Positions 1-6,021 of a DNA stretch of 10,145 nt are shown in pieces. Numbering within the stretch: position 1 is the first letter of the stretch; each line of letters begins with the position of its first letter. A program made the position numbers and the translations under genes. Where the stretch lies: contig DCSN01000245.1 of the NCBI GenBank assembly GCA_002325645.1, positions 51,347-61,491 of the forward strand. Reading direction: 5' to 3'. The notes under the pieces were generated by a model, which was not told the origin of the DNA, searched no databases, and saw only the letters and a list, made by a program, of their open reading frames with translations. This DNA comes from Pseudanabaena sp. UBA1465. Its GTDB lineage: Bacteria; Cyanobacteriota; Cyanobacteriia; Pseudanabaenales; Pseudanabaenaceae.

Positions 1-32
1 CAGCTTTTTTTATTGTTTATTTTTTGATGTTT

Positions 33-941
33 TTATTTAAGCAAGTCTACTGCCACTGCTGGTATATCTTTGGATGCATTAGCGATCGCCTTGTCATCTA
101 TTTCACCGTTGGGCGTGGTGAAATAAAGCACAACGAGGGGCAATGCACCAACCACTATGCCTAGCAAAGCGGGAACATAGAAACCTGCATTAAAGCTAAG
201 GATCAGCGCAAACATAAAGTTACCTGCATACATGATCGCAGGGAAAACAATTTGCTGGCGGTTGAGAATTGGTTGATTATTTCTGCCCCAAATCAGTGAA
301 GCAACGGTCATAAATAAGCAACCAGTGCCGAACCAGCCAAAAAAGTTTTGGTAGGGCATTCCATAAAATTCTCCTGCTTGATGCCATTCCCAGAAAGGAT
401 AGGGGGTTTGGCTCATGGCGGGATCAAGTACGAAGTCCCACGATGTCAGCATCAACGCACCGAGGGCGATCGCGGCAATTCTATAGCCCCACCCTGTGCC
501 GAAGCGCATCAAAGTTGCGGCAACGAGAAAGGCTGAAAAGCCCATATAGAACCATGAGAGAGGAATTGTGAAGGGAACTAGATCGGCAATCTTATAGCCC
601 AATCCACTGAGGTAGGCATAGGCTCCAAAGGGGAAACCAGTGCTAGTTCCCAATAGTTCGCTAGTTAATGAAAGCCCAACCGCAGGAATGCAGAATGCCA
701 GAGTGCGCTTTAATCCGATAGTTTCTTTGCCGTAAAGAAATGCGGCGATCGCGCCAAAAATCATGTAGGATGCGCCGCCATTTTGCATTCCCCATGAAAA
801 GACTTGCAAACCAGCTTCGGATAAGCTTTCAATAAAATCACTGTTTGGCAGTACAAAGATCAAGCCAAATAGTCCAAATACCATTGAAGCTAAGTGCAGT
901 CCTAAATTAAACCATTGTGCGGGGATCGCTCGCCTCATCAC
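33..941 (-). CDS. cruF: CruF-type carotenoid 1',2'-hydratase
   Basis: A 302-residue polytopic membrane protein of the carotenoid biosynthesis (DUF422/CruF) family. CruF adds water across the 1',2' double bond of the acyclic end of gamma-carotene, giving the 1'-hydroxyl that is later glycosylated in myxol glycosides (myxoxanthophyll). Visible evidence: about seven hydrophobic segments; the family signature SELLGTSTGFPFGAYAY at residues 94-110, with acidic E95; SWDFVLDPAM at 167-176, with D169 and D173; and the aromatic WEWH and GMPYQNFFGWF stretch at 184-204. Length fits the family. The start is either GTG at 941 or ATG at 938. A GGGAGT ribosome site just upstream is spaced about 7 bases from the GTG. 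The usual partner, the glycosyltransferase CruG, is not visible here. Family call is firm; the exact substrate is inferred from the family. Confidence 0.9.
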   Translation of the reverse strand: MMRRAIPAQWFNLGLHLASMVFGLFGLIFVLPNSDFIESLSEAGLQVFSWGMQNGGASYMIFGAIAAFLYGKETIGLKRTLAFCIPAVGLSLTSELLGTSTGFPFGAYAYLSGLGYKIADLVPFTIPLSWFYMGFSAFLVAATLMRFGTGWGYRIAAIALGALMLTSWDFVLDPAMSQTPYPFWEWHQAGEFYGMPYQNFFGWFGTGCLFMTVASLIWGRNNQPILNRQQIVFPAIMYAGNFMFALILSFNAGFYVPALLGIVVGALPLVVLYFTTPNGEIDDKAIANASKDIPAVAVDLLK

Positions 942-1001
942 GCCATTTACTCCCAGAAATATTTGAATTTACTTAATTGTAATCTCAGGATTATTATGAT
1001 C

Positions 1002-1074
1002 GGCGCGAAGCGCTGCCCATAACAACTTGTAGAGTTTAAGTTTTGCTTTAACTAACTTAACAAAAGTACAAGTT
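1002..1074. repeat. GC-rich palindrome plus imperfect inverted repeat
   Basis: The gap between the TPR gene and cruF holds the minus-strand motif GGCAGCGCTTCGCGCC (1002-1017), which matches the core of the other GCGCTT palindromes in this window. Beside it is an imperfect inverted repeat: AACTTGTA at 1024-1031 pairs exactly with TACAAGTT at 1067-1074, and inner TTTAAGTT and AACTTAA segments also pair. It lies downstream of the TPR gene's own start and upstream of cruF only if read on the plus strand, so on the minus strand it is in the cruF-to-TPR spacer. It could be a transcript-end structure for cruF's upstream neighbour or a decayed repeat copy. No gene is seen in 942-1116. Confidence 0.45.
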
Positions 1075-1116
1075 ATCATACCATTCATTTTCAAAGAGTG
1101 TTACTACGCACTAGGT

Positions 1117-1638
1117 TTATTGTTTTGCCCAGATTGCTAAGAGCAATAGAAAAACGGCGATCGCCAGCAGCAAAAAATTATTGGTACTACGGCTATCAAT
1201 GGGACTCGGCTTCTCAAGGGGGACTTCACGGAATGGCTTTTGATTAGAGTTATTAGAACTTTTAGGTCGAGCCGCAGGTTTAGATTGATAACGATCAGGG
1301 GATTCTAAAATTGGTACTTCTGACACCACACCCTCTAGTTTTTTGAGTGGTGGCGCTGTGAAAATTCCCAACATATAACGGGCTGATTTCCGCACCGTAT
1401 TGGTGGGGTGCTTTTTCAGGCTCCGACAGAGGGCGATCGCCTCTTCGGTCTTGCCCACTGCGTCGTAGGCATTGGCGAGCCATACTAAAATGTCGCCGCC
1501 TAAGTCTGTTTCTAAAATTGCTAAGGCACGGGCGCGTTCTAGTAAGGCGATCGCCTGTTGATAATTGCCCCTTTCAAAGTCGGCAATTCCCTGTTGATAT
1601 AGCTGTGATGCTAACTGCTCAGCACTGACTTCTTCCAT
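1117..1638 (-). CDS. Tail-anchored TPR-repeat protein
   Basis: A 173-residue protein with no recognised gene name. Residues 5-105 form TPR-like helical pairs: LYQQGIADFERGNYQQAIAL fits the TPR consensus, and a second unit follows with LANAYDAVGKTEEAIALCRSL. Residues 106-150 are a proline-, serine- and asparagine-rich linker. Residues 155-170 are a single hydrophobic helix ending in WAKQ, with no N-terminal signal, so the protein should be anchored by its tail with the TPR domain in the cytoplasm. TPR domains bind other proteins, so a scaffold or adaptor role at a membrane is inferred; partner unknown. A GGAGG ribosome site (1651-1655) lies 12 bases before the ATG. A hairpin separates it from mutT upstream, so it probably has its own promoter. 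Confidence 0.8.
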   Translation of the reverse strand: MEEVSAEQLASQLYQQGIADFERGNYQQAIALLERARALAILETDLGGDILVWLANAYDAVGKTEEAIALCRSLKKHPTNTVRKSARYMLGIFTAPPLKKLEGVVSEVPILESPDRYQSKPAARPKSSNNSNQKPFREVPLEKPSPIDSRSTNNFLLLAIAVFLLLLAIWAKQ

Positions 1639-1685
1639 CAGTAAATTTTGCCTCCATTATTTTTAACTATGCTTATAGCTTATTT

Positions 1686-1743
1686 ACAGCGCTTTGCGCT
1701 GAATAAAAAACCAGAGAAATATTTCAAAAATTTCTTTGGTTTT
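1686..1743. repeat. GCGCTTTGCGCT-headed hairpin repeat, copy 1; likely mutT terminator
   Basis: It starts with the short palindrome CAGCGC-TTT-GCGCTG (1687-1701), followed by an AT-rich hairpin. The left arm AAAACCAGAGAAAT (1707-1720) pairs with ATTTCTTTGGTTTT (1730-1743), with one G-U pair. On the minus strand the hairpin begins just past the mutT stop codon and runs into a T tract (complement of 1704-1709), which is the form of an intrinsic terminator. Head and hairpin share their sequence layout with copies at 3873-3950 and 5724-5800, so this is a dispersed repeat that may have been adopted as a terminator. Confidence 0.65.
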
Positions 1744-1746
1744 TAG

Positions 1747-2166
1747 TTAGCTCCTTAAAGCTTGGACAATTTGATAATTGGCGGCAGGTAATTGATAGCT
1801 ATCTAGCTCATCAACTGTCACCCAACAAAATTCTGAACAAGCATTCATCTGTGGTTCGCCTGATATATGAATGCAGTGATGCACAACTAAGCTCACCCGT
1901 AGTGTTTCATACTCATGATCGACAGTAATCAAATGATCACCCACCTCCACCTCGATCGCCAACTCTTCTTGTAACTCCCGCTTGATGCAATCCGCCGCCG
2001 TCTCATGGGACTCAATCTTGCCCCCCGGAAATTCCCAATATCCCGCCAGTTCACCTTCAGGCAATCGGCGATCAATCAAAATCCTTTGGCGATCGCGATC
2101 CCAGACCACACCGACACCAATGCAGCGATATTTTTTGTTTGGTAAATTAGCGGATACATTAGTCAT
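1747..2166 (-). CDS. mutT: MutT-type Nudix hydrolase (8-oxo-dGTP diphosphatase)
   Basis: A 139-residue cytoplasmic Nudix hydrolase. MutT enzymes hydrolyse oxidised purine nucleotides such as 8-oxo-dGTP to the monophosphate, keeping damaged bases out of DNA. The Nudix box spans residues 49-71: GGKIESHE, then RELQEEL at 63-69, giving G-x5-E-x7-REL-x-EE with the metal-binding glutamates in place. The box ends in AI where the usual pattern has GU (G to A at residue 70). WEFPGGKIE at 44-52 resembles Escherichia coli MutT closely. The ATG at 2166 lies inside the end of the upstream cysteine synthase gene (8-base overlap), which suggests translational coupling and one shared transcript. Substrate is inferred; other dNTP-type or prenyl substrates cannot be excluded. 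Confidence 0.88.
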   Translation of the reverse strand: MTNVSANLPNKKYRCIGVGVVWDRDRQRILIDRRLPEGELAGYWEFPGGKIESHETAADCIKRELQEELAIEVEVGDHLITVDHEYETLRVSLVVHHCIHISGEPQMNACSEFCWVTVDELDSYQLPAANYQIVQALRS

Positions 2167-3166
2167 CGATAAACTCCAAGCCTTTTGCCACAGGCTGCAA
2201 ACCTTTTTCGGCTAACCATACTGGGTTATACATTCGGCTCTGGTATCTGCCACCACCATCACAAAGAATTGTGGCGATCGTATGTCCCTTACCGAGCTTG
2301 CGAGCTAACTTCACCGCACCGACCACATTGAGGGCTGCGGAACTGCCAATAAATAGACCATCATGCTTCAGCAAATATTGCGACATCTCGATCACTTGCT
2401 GATCTGTACCTTGGAAAGCACCATCCAATCTAGCGCGATTAAAATTCGCCGTCGCCCGATTGATCCCGATTCCTTCCGTAATCGAATTACCCTCAGCCTT
2501 AAATTCACCCGTCGTGATATAGCTATACAAACCTGAGCCAGTCGGGTCAATTAAATAAGTAGCGATCGCAGGATGCTGCTCTTTCAAATAAGCAGTCACA
2601 CCGCCAATCGTGCCACCCGTGCCAGAGGACATCACGACCCCATCTAATTCGCCACCAGTTTGCCTCCAAATTTCAGGAGCCGTCGTGTAATAATGCGCGT
2701 CCGAATTAGACAAATTTTCAAACTGGTTTGCCCAAAAAGCATTTTCAATTTCTTCGGCACGTTTTCGCGCCACATGATAGTAGTTTTCAGGACTAGAAAA
2801 AGGAGCAGGATTTGTGAGTTCTACCTCTGCCCCCAAAGTTCTTAGCAGATCAATTTTTTCCTGTGATTGATTGCTCGGCATCACAATCACGCTGCGATAG
2901 CCCCGCGCATTGGCAACTAGAGATAAACCAATCCCCGTATTGCCAGCCGTTCCTTCCACAATCGTACCGCCCGCCTTGAGAGTACCCGACTTCTCTGCCT
3001 CTAAAACCATAAACAGAGCCGCACGATCCTTGACACTCCCGCCTGGATTGAGAAATTCAGCCTTACCTAAAATCGTGCAACCCGTTGCTGCCGATAGAGA
3101 CTCAATTTCAATCAAGGGAGTATTACCCACAGAATTTGCAAAGCCAATCCGAATATCTCTAGTCAT
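2159..3166 (-). CDS. cysK: Cysteine synthase A family PLP enzyme
   Basis: A 335-residue fold-type II PLP enzyme of the O-acetylserine sulfhydrylase family, which makes cysteine from O-acetylserine and sulfide in the cytoplasm. Visible motifs: SVGNTPLIEI at 12-21; NPGGSVKDR at 40-48 with PLP lysine K46; the substrate or phosphate loop GTAGNTGIG at 72-80; the PLP phosphate-binding SSGTGGTIGG at 180-189; and C-terminal CDGGGRYQSRMYN. Compared with classical CysK (EPTSGNTG and DSGERYLST), the loop reads EGTAGNTG and the end DGGGRYQSR. It therefore belongs to a divergent branch that also carries an extra C-terminal stretch of about 20 residues, and O-acetylserine may not be its only substrate. It is the first gene of a probable cysK-mutT unit and is divergent from the stress protein gene. 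No strong ribosome site is seen before the ATG. Confidence 0.85.
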   Translation of the reverse strand: MTRDIRIGFANSVGNTPLIEIESLSAATGCTILGKAEFLNPGGSVKDRAALFMVLEAEKSGTLKAGGTIVEGTAGNTGIGLSLVANARGYRSVIVMPSNQSQEKIDLLRTLGAEVELTNPAPFSSPENYYHVARKRAEEIENAFWANQFENLSNSDAHYYTTAPEIWRQTGGELDGVVMSSGTGGTIGGVTAYLKEQHPAIATYLIDPTGSGLYSYITTGEFKAEGNSITEGIGINRATANFNRARLDGAFQGTDQQVIEMSQYLLKHDGLFIGSSAALNVVGAVKLARKLGKGHTIATILCDGGGRYQSRMYNPVWLAEKGLQPVAKGLEFIDD

Positions 3167-3391
3167 GGAATATTAGTGAAATATTAAAAGAAATGAACTA
3201 CAGCAAAGATTTACAACTTGTTGATCAATATCAGTATATTTGGGTCTGTAATTAGTATATAGATATTCTTAAATTTGCATTCTCTCAGTCTATTTCGGGT
3301 ACAGGTCATTTATTGCGAAATAACCACCAGAAACTAACTGAATTTCTAGAAATGCATGACAGTAATATCAGATCTATATCGTGACAAACAT

Positions 3392-3844
3392 ATGAAATTC
3401 TTAGTCGCCATTGATGGCTCTCAAGCTGGCGAACATGCTCTTGCCAAAGCCCTGACCCTCGCCGCACCGCTAAAAGCCGAAATTGTTTTGTTAACCGTCG
3501 TCGAGCCTCTCAGCAGCTATATTCCTGAAGTGATGTTGCCTACAGGAGATTGGGTTGGCTGGCGAGGATTGCCTGATGTGGATCTTGAACGCAAAATTCT
3601 GAATGCAGGACAAGCACTATTGCAAAAAGCGCAGGATACTTGTAGTGCTGCACAGCTAGAGAGCCGTACTCGCTTAGAAACAGGTCAACCCCGTGACGTA
3701 ATTTGTCATGTGGCAAAGGAAGAAGCCCCAGATATGTTGGTACTTGGCTCACGCGGATTGGGATCAATTGAACGGCTCATGCTCGGTAGTGTGAGTGACT
3801 ATGTGGTGCATCACTGTGTTGCTCCTGTTCTAGTCGTGCGCTAG
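3392..3844 (+). CDS. Universal stress protein (UspA family), ATP-binding type
   Basis: A single-domain Usp protein of 150 residues, usually a cytoplasmic dimer made or used under stress. It begins MKFLVAIDGS, with the family's ATP-site aspartate at D8, and carries the full G-x2-G-x9-G-S nucleotide motif at residues 119-133 (GSRGLGSIERLMLGS), followed by VVHHCVAPVLVVR. This marks the ATP-binding UP12/MJ0577-like branch, not the non-binding UspA type. An upstream in-frame ATG at 3356 would add 12 residues. The start at 3392 is preferred because the family normally begins at this M-K-x-hydrophobic strand, though neither start has a strong ribosome site. The 225-base spacer to cysK must hold divergent promoters. 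Confidence 0.9.
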   Translation: MKFLVAIDGSQAGEHALAKALTLAAPLKAEIVLLTVVEPLSSYIPEVMLPTGDWVGWRGLPDVDLERKILNAGQALLQKAQDTCSAAQLESRTRLETGQPRDVICHVAKEEAPDMLVLGSRGLGSIERLMLGSVSDYVVHHCVAPVLVVR

Positions 3845-3872
3845 GATTCTACACATTCAATTTTTTTAAGTT

Positions 3873-3950
3873 ACAGCGCTTTGCGCTTTCTTAAAATCCA
3901 GATAAATTTTCAAAAAGCTTGCTTCGCAAGCTTTTTGAAAATTTATCTGG
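3873..3950. repeat. GCGCTTTGCGCT-headed hairpin repeat, copy 2
   Basis: The head ACAGCGCTTTGCGCT (3873-3887; AGCGC-TTT-GCGCT palindrome) is followed by a perfect 25-bp inverted repeat. The left arm at 3898-3922 begins CCAGATAAATTTTC and pairs base for base with 3926-3950 across a TTC loop. It sits between the stress protein gene and the [2Fe-2S] ferredoxin gene. It could stop or protect the upstream transcript, but no long T run follows it on the plus strand, so classic Rho-independent termination is not certain. The head and first part of the arm align with the copy at 1686-1743. Confidence 0.75.
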
Positions 3951-3975
3951 CATACACAAAACCTAAATAGACTGT

Positions 3976-4275
3976 ATGCGCGTAGATTATCCACTACAAC
4001 GCCAAGTTCTTGTATGTCAGCATCGCACCTGTGCTAAGGATGGTGCGGCTCAAGTGATTGCAACATTTCAAGGCAAGCAAATTCCTAATGTGACCATTGA
4101 ATCTAGCGGTTGTTTAGGATTATGTGGTTCTGGTCCTATGGTTGTGATTTTGCCAGACAATGTTTATTACTGGCATATTACTCCTCAAAAAGCCCAAGAA
4201 ATTATCATCACGCACTTAATTGGCAACATGAAGATCCCGTCGATGATGCATCCACGATTACATCCCAAAAAGTAG
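3976..4275 (+). CDS. Thioredoxin-like [2Fe-2S] ferredoxin
   Basis: A 99-residue soluble protein of the thioredoxin-like [2Fe-2S] ferredoxin family (as in the NuoE C-terminal domain and free-standing cyanobacterial versions). Four cysteines are placed C14-x4-C19-x26-C46-x3-C50 in VLVCQHRTCAKDGA and SSGCLGLCGSGP, the family's cluster-binding pattern. They are followed by the conserved PDNVYYWHITPQKAQEII segment. It presumably carries one electron, but its redox partner is not shown by the neighbours. The last codons (PKK and stop) lie inside the left arm of the downstream hairpin, so the C terminus may have been shaped by that repeat. The 131-base gap after the stress gene with an intervening hairpin suggests a separate transcript. 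Confidence 0.88.
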   Translation: MRVDYPLQRQVLVCQHRTCAKDGAAQVIATFQGKQIPNVTIESSGCLGLCGSGPMVVILPDNVYYWHITPQKAQEIIITHLIGNMKIPSMMHPRLHPKK

Positions 4276-4308
4276 AGGCAGCGCCAAGCGCTGCCTCTAC
4301 TTTTTGGG
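4264..4308. terminator. Bidirectional terminator, perfect 21-bp hairpin
   Basis: CCCAAAAAGTAGAGGCAGCG and the next base (4264-4284) pair perfectly with 4288-4308 across a CAA loop. Each arm ends in a five-base A/T run, so a T run follows the GC-rich stem in both directions. It lies between convergent genes: the ferredoxin stop codon is inside the left arm, and the sugar transferase stop codon ends one base beyond the right arm. The stem top GGCAGCGC matches the motif at 1002-1017. Confidence 0.85.
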
Positions 4309-4309
4309 T

Positions 4310-5239
4310 TTAAAAAGCGCCAAATCCAGATAGCACCTTGGGGACAGTCATCAACAAAATCTTAATATCTGACCACAAGTTCCAATTACGAAGATAACTC
4401 AAATCACATTCCGTAACGGCATCTAGATCGAGCATCGTAGAACGGGCGCTTACCTGCCAAGCCCCTGTAACACCAGGCAATGATTTTAGTCTTCTTTTGC
4501 CATTACCATTAATGCGTAGAGCATCGTATAAAGCCCAAGGTCGGGGACCAACTAAGCTCATTTCACCGCGTAACACATTAAATAGTTGAGGAAGTTCATC
4601 AAGACTATATTTACGCATCCAACGCCCAACAGGAGTAATGCGGGGATCATCTTCGCATTTATGTAGTCCCGTTTGACCAGTCATGACTAGATGATGTAGT
4701 TTGTCGGCATCAGTGATCATGGTGCGGAATTTGATAATACGGAATAGCTTGCCGTTCTCGCCTACGCGCCACTGATGAAAGAAGATGGAACCACTGGAAG
4801 TGCCAGCAATAATAGAGGCTAGGACAAGCATGATTGGGCTGAGAATCAAAAGAATCACTAGAGCCGACAGCCAGTCAATGACACGTTTAATATTCCATGC
4901 GATCGCTTTATTTATTTGTGGTAACTCATCAGCATGGGGCAATTTTAAAAACACAGCCTTACCTGAGGATTGATATATATCAGCTAAGCGTTTCAGTTTT
5001 GCCTCACCAACCTCAGTGGCAACATGAATTACTCTTCCATCATGTTCAGAAATAATATCTTTCTTGCGAAATTCAAATCTTGAAATTAATATCTCAATTG
5101 TTTTTAATTTTCTGATAAACATGGAACTAATGAAAGCATTTGCTCTCTCAATCCTTACTCTTAGTTTAGGCAGCGAAGATTTTTTATTACTGTCTGTAAG
5201 TTGAGTTGCCTGAAGCTTATTTGAAACAAGACCTATCAT
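4310..5239 (-). CDS. hepC: HepC-like sugar transferase (monotopic phosphoglycosyl transferase)
   Basis: A 309-residue bacterial sugar transferase (PF02397 type). Such enzymes move a sugar-1-phosphate onto undecaprenyl phosphate at the inner membrane, starting assembly of an exopolysaccharide or cell-surface glycan. Residues 1-110 are a variable N-terminal region. KRVIDWLSALVILLILSP (118-135) is the membrane-dipping helix with its Ser-Pro break. Then come QWRVGENGKLFRIIKFRTM (156-174), the catalytic Asp-Glu pair D214-E215 in KYSLDELPQL, and LVGPRP at 229-234. The sequence resembles cyanobacterial proteins named HepC after the heterocyst envelope polysaccharide gene of Anabaena. That likeness is recalled, not computed, and the symbol does not imply heterocysts. 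A good ribosome site, GAGGAAAGG, precedes the ATG. No other polysaccharide genes are next to it. Confidence 0.87.
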   Translation of the reverse strand: MIGLVSNKLQATQLTDSNKKSSLPKLRVRIERANAFISSMFIRKLKTIEILISRFEFRKKDIISEHDGRVIHVATEVGEAKLKRLADIYQSSGKAVFLKLPHADELPQINKAIAWNIKRVIDWLSALVILLILSPIMLVLASIIAGTSSGSIFFHQWRVGENGKLFRIIKFRTMITDADKLHHLVMTGQTGLHKCEDDPRITPVGRWMRKYSLDELPQLFNVLRGEMSLVGPRPWALYDALRINGNGKRRLKSLPGVTGAWQVSARSTMLDLDAVTECDLSYLRNWNLWSDIKILLMTVPKVLSGFGAF

Positions 5240-5288
5240 GCCTTTCCTCTCGATTAATCTTATGTCTCGTAAATACAGAATTTGGGGG

Positions 5289-5313
5289 ACAGATGTCTAG
5301 GAAGACTGTCTGT
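5289..5313. promoter_or_regulatory. Imperfect palindrome upstream of hepC-like gene
   Basis: ACAGATGTCT and AGACTGTCTGT flank a four-base centre and pair with one bulged base. The site is 50 to 75 bases before the start of the sugar transferase, a normal place for an operator or a leader hairpin. No known regulator motif is recognised, so this is a weak call. Confidence 0.3.
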
Positions 5314-5470
5314 ATCAATAAACAAACTAAGCAAACCAAACAAATTAATGTTGAGATGAGTTAAAGTTCTGGTAAAAAACTCTAGTCAATATCTAGGAGT
5401 ATTCAAGAGACTTCATACATCAGTTTCACTTAGAGATTAGGAATTCACTAGACAGGGAGAAGTGAAAAGT

Positions 5471-5498
5471 ATTTCCTAGCTATTATTTCCTAGCTATT
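5471..5498. repeat. Perfect 14-bp tandem duplication
   Basis: ATTTCCTAGCTATT occurs twice head to tail (5471-5484 and 5485-5498) with no mismatch. Lack of divergence suggests a recent slippage event or a paired binding site. Confidence 0.7.
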
Positions 5499-5658
5499 CA
5501 GTGTGAATACTTTGGTGTAAGTATATTTATTTATCTAAAAAATTAAATTGGTTGTTAGTTCAGTATTTTTTAGAGATATATATTATTACTGAATATACTT
5601 ATCCATTAATTCCGCAAACATAGCAACTACTGCAAGTTACTAAAATGTCATTCCAAAA

Positions 5659-5687
5659 GTTATAAAAAAGTTATAAAAAGTTATATT
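5659..5687 (+). promoter_or_regulatory. Three phased GTTATA direct repeats (possible HLR1-like site)
   Basis: GTTATA starts at 5659, 5670 and 5680, spaced 11 and 10 bases, so all three face the same side of the helix. Spacers are pure A. The last two copies fit the cyanobacterial HLR1 layout bound by the response regulator RpaB (two KTTACA half-sites 10 bases apart with A/T flanks), except that each half has T where HLR1 has C. A response-regulator site is inferred; the change at the C position weakens the RpaB reading. Confidence 0.4.
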
Positions 5688-5723
5688 TTCTTCCTGTATC
5701 TATCTGAATGTATAGCTGTTATG

Positions 5724-5800
5724 GTGTTTTGCGCTTATTAAAACCCAAAAAAATTTTTAATAAGAGGCTGGCTACGTTAGCTTCTTATTAAAAAAGTTGG
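5724..5800. repeat. GCGCTT-headed hairpin repeat, degraded copy 3
   Basis: The head here is only half kept (GTGTTTTGCGCTT). It is followed by ATTAAAACCCAAAAAAATTT, which lines up with TCTTAAAATCCAGATAAATT of copy 2. The arms, around TTTTTAATAAGAGGCT (from about 5754) and AGCTTCTTATTAAAAAAG (5779-5796), pair imperfectly around a GGCTACGTT centre. The order head, A-rich link, hairpin is the same as in copies 1 and 2. Confidence 0.5.
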
Positions 5801-5910
5801 CGTTGCTGATTTAGGTGTTGAATATGTAGATCTCAAAAATTAGTGATTAACTTAACATCTAATTTCTAATATTTAAAAACCTGTTGATGCATACCTAAAT
5901 CAGCAATGCC
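5799..5910. mobile_element. MITE-like 112-bp inverted-repeat unit
   Basis: GGCGTTGCTGATTTAGGT (5799-5816) and its complement at 5893-5910 agree at 17 of 18 positions and enclose 76 AT-rich bases without coding capacity. Long terminal inverted repeats around a short core are the form of a miniature inverted-repeat element. The GGC(G/A)TTGCTGA start recalls the ends of IS5-like elements, from memory only. No clear target-site duplication was found, so mobility is inferred. Confidence 0.5.
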
Positions 5911-6004
5911 CTTTTAAATTTTTTATAAAATTCATAAATGTTGTAAAGCAAACCCTACAAGAAAATACCACGAAGCGTAAAACGTCTTAGAATAACAAAG
6001 TGAG

Positions 6005-6021
6005 GTTATATAAAAGTTATA
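6005..6021 (+). promoter_or_regulatory. GTTATA pair next to the STAND gene start
   Basis: GTTATA starts at 6005 and 6016 (11 bases apart), 22 to 38 bases before the ATG of the large gene. It repeats the hexamer and spacing of the upstream array at 5659-5687. Its place between promoter and ribosome site suits a repressor or a promoter-proximal regulator; this is an inference. Confidence 0.35.

Noticed and set aside
2910..3176. 88-residue reading frame antisense to the cysteine synthase gene
   Set aside because: It lies opposite a gene with clear family motifs, has no domain, no ribosome site and an arginine/proline-rich composition typical of antisense shadow frames.
3240..3269. TTGGGT with TATTCT as a stress-gene promoter
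   Set aside because: Both hexamers are poor matches with 18-base spacing; not distinguishable from chance in AT-rich DNA.
3356..3391. 12-residue N-terminal extension of the universal stress protein
   Set aside because: Possible, but the family normally starts at MKFLVAIDGS, and no ribosome site supports the earlier ATG.
4110..4313. 67-residue plus-strand frame overlapping the [2Fe-2S] ferredoxin
   Set aside because: It is out of frame with the recognised ferredoxin and runs through the terminator hairpin; no family resemblance.
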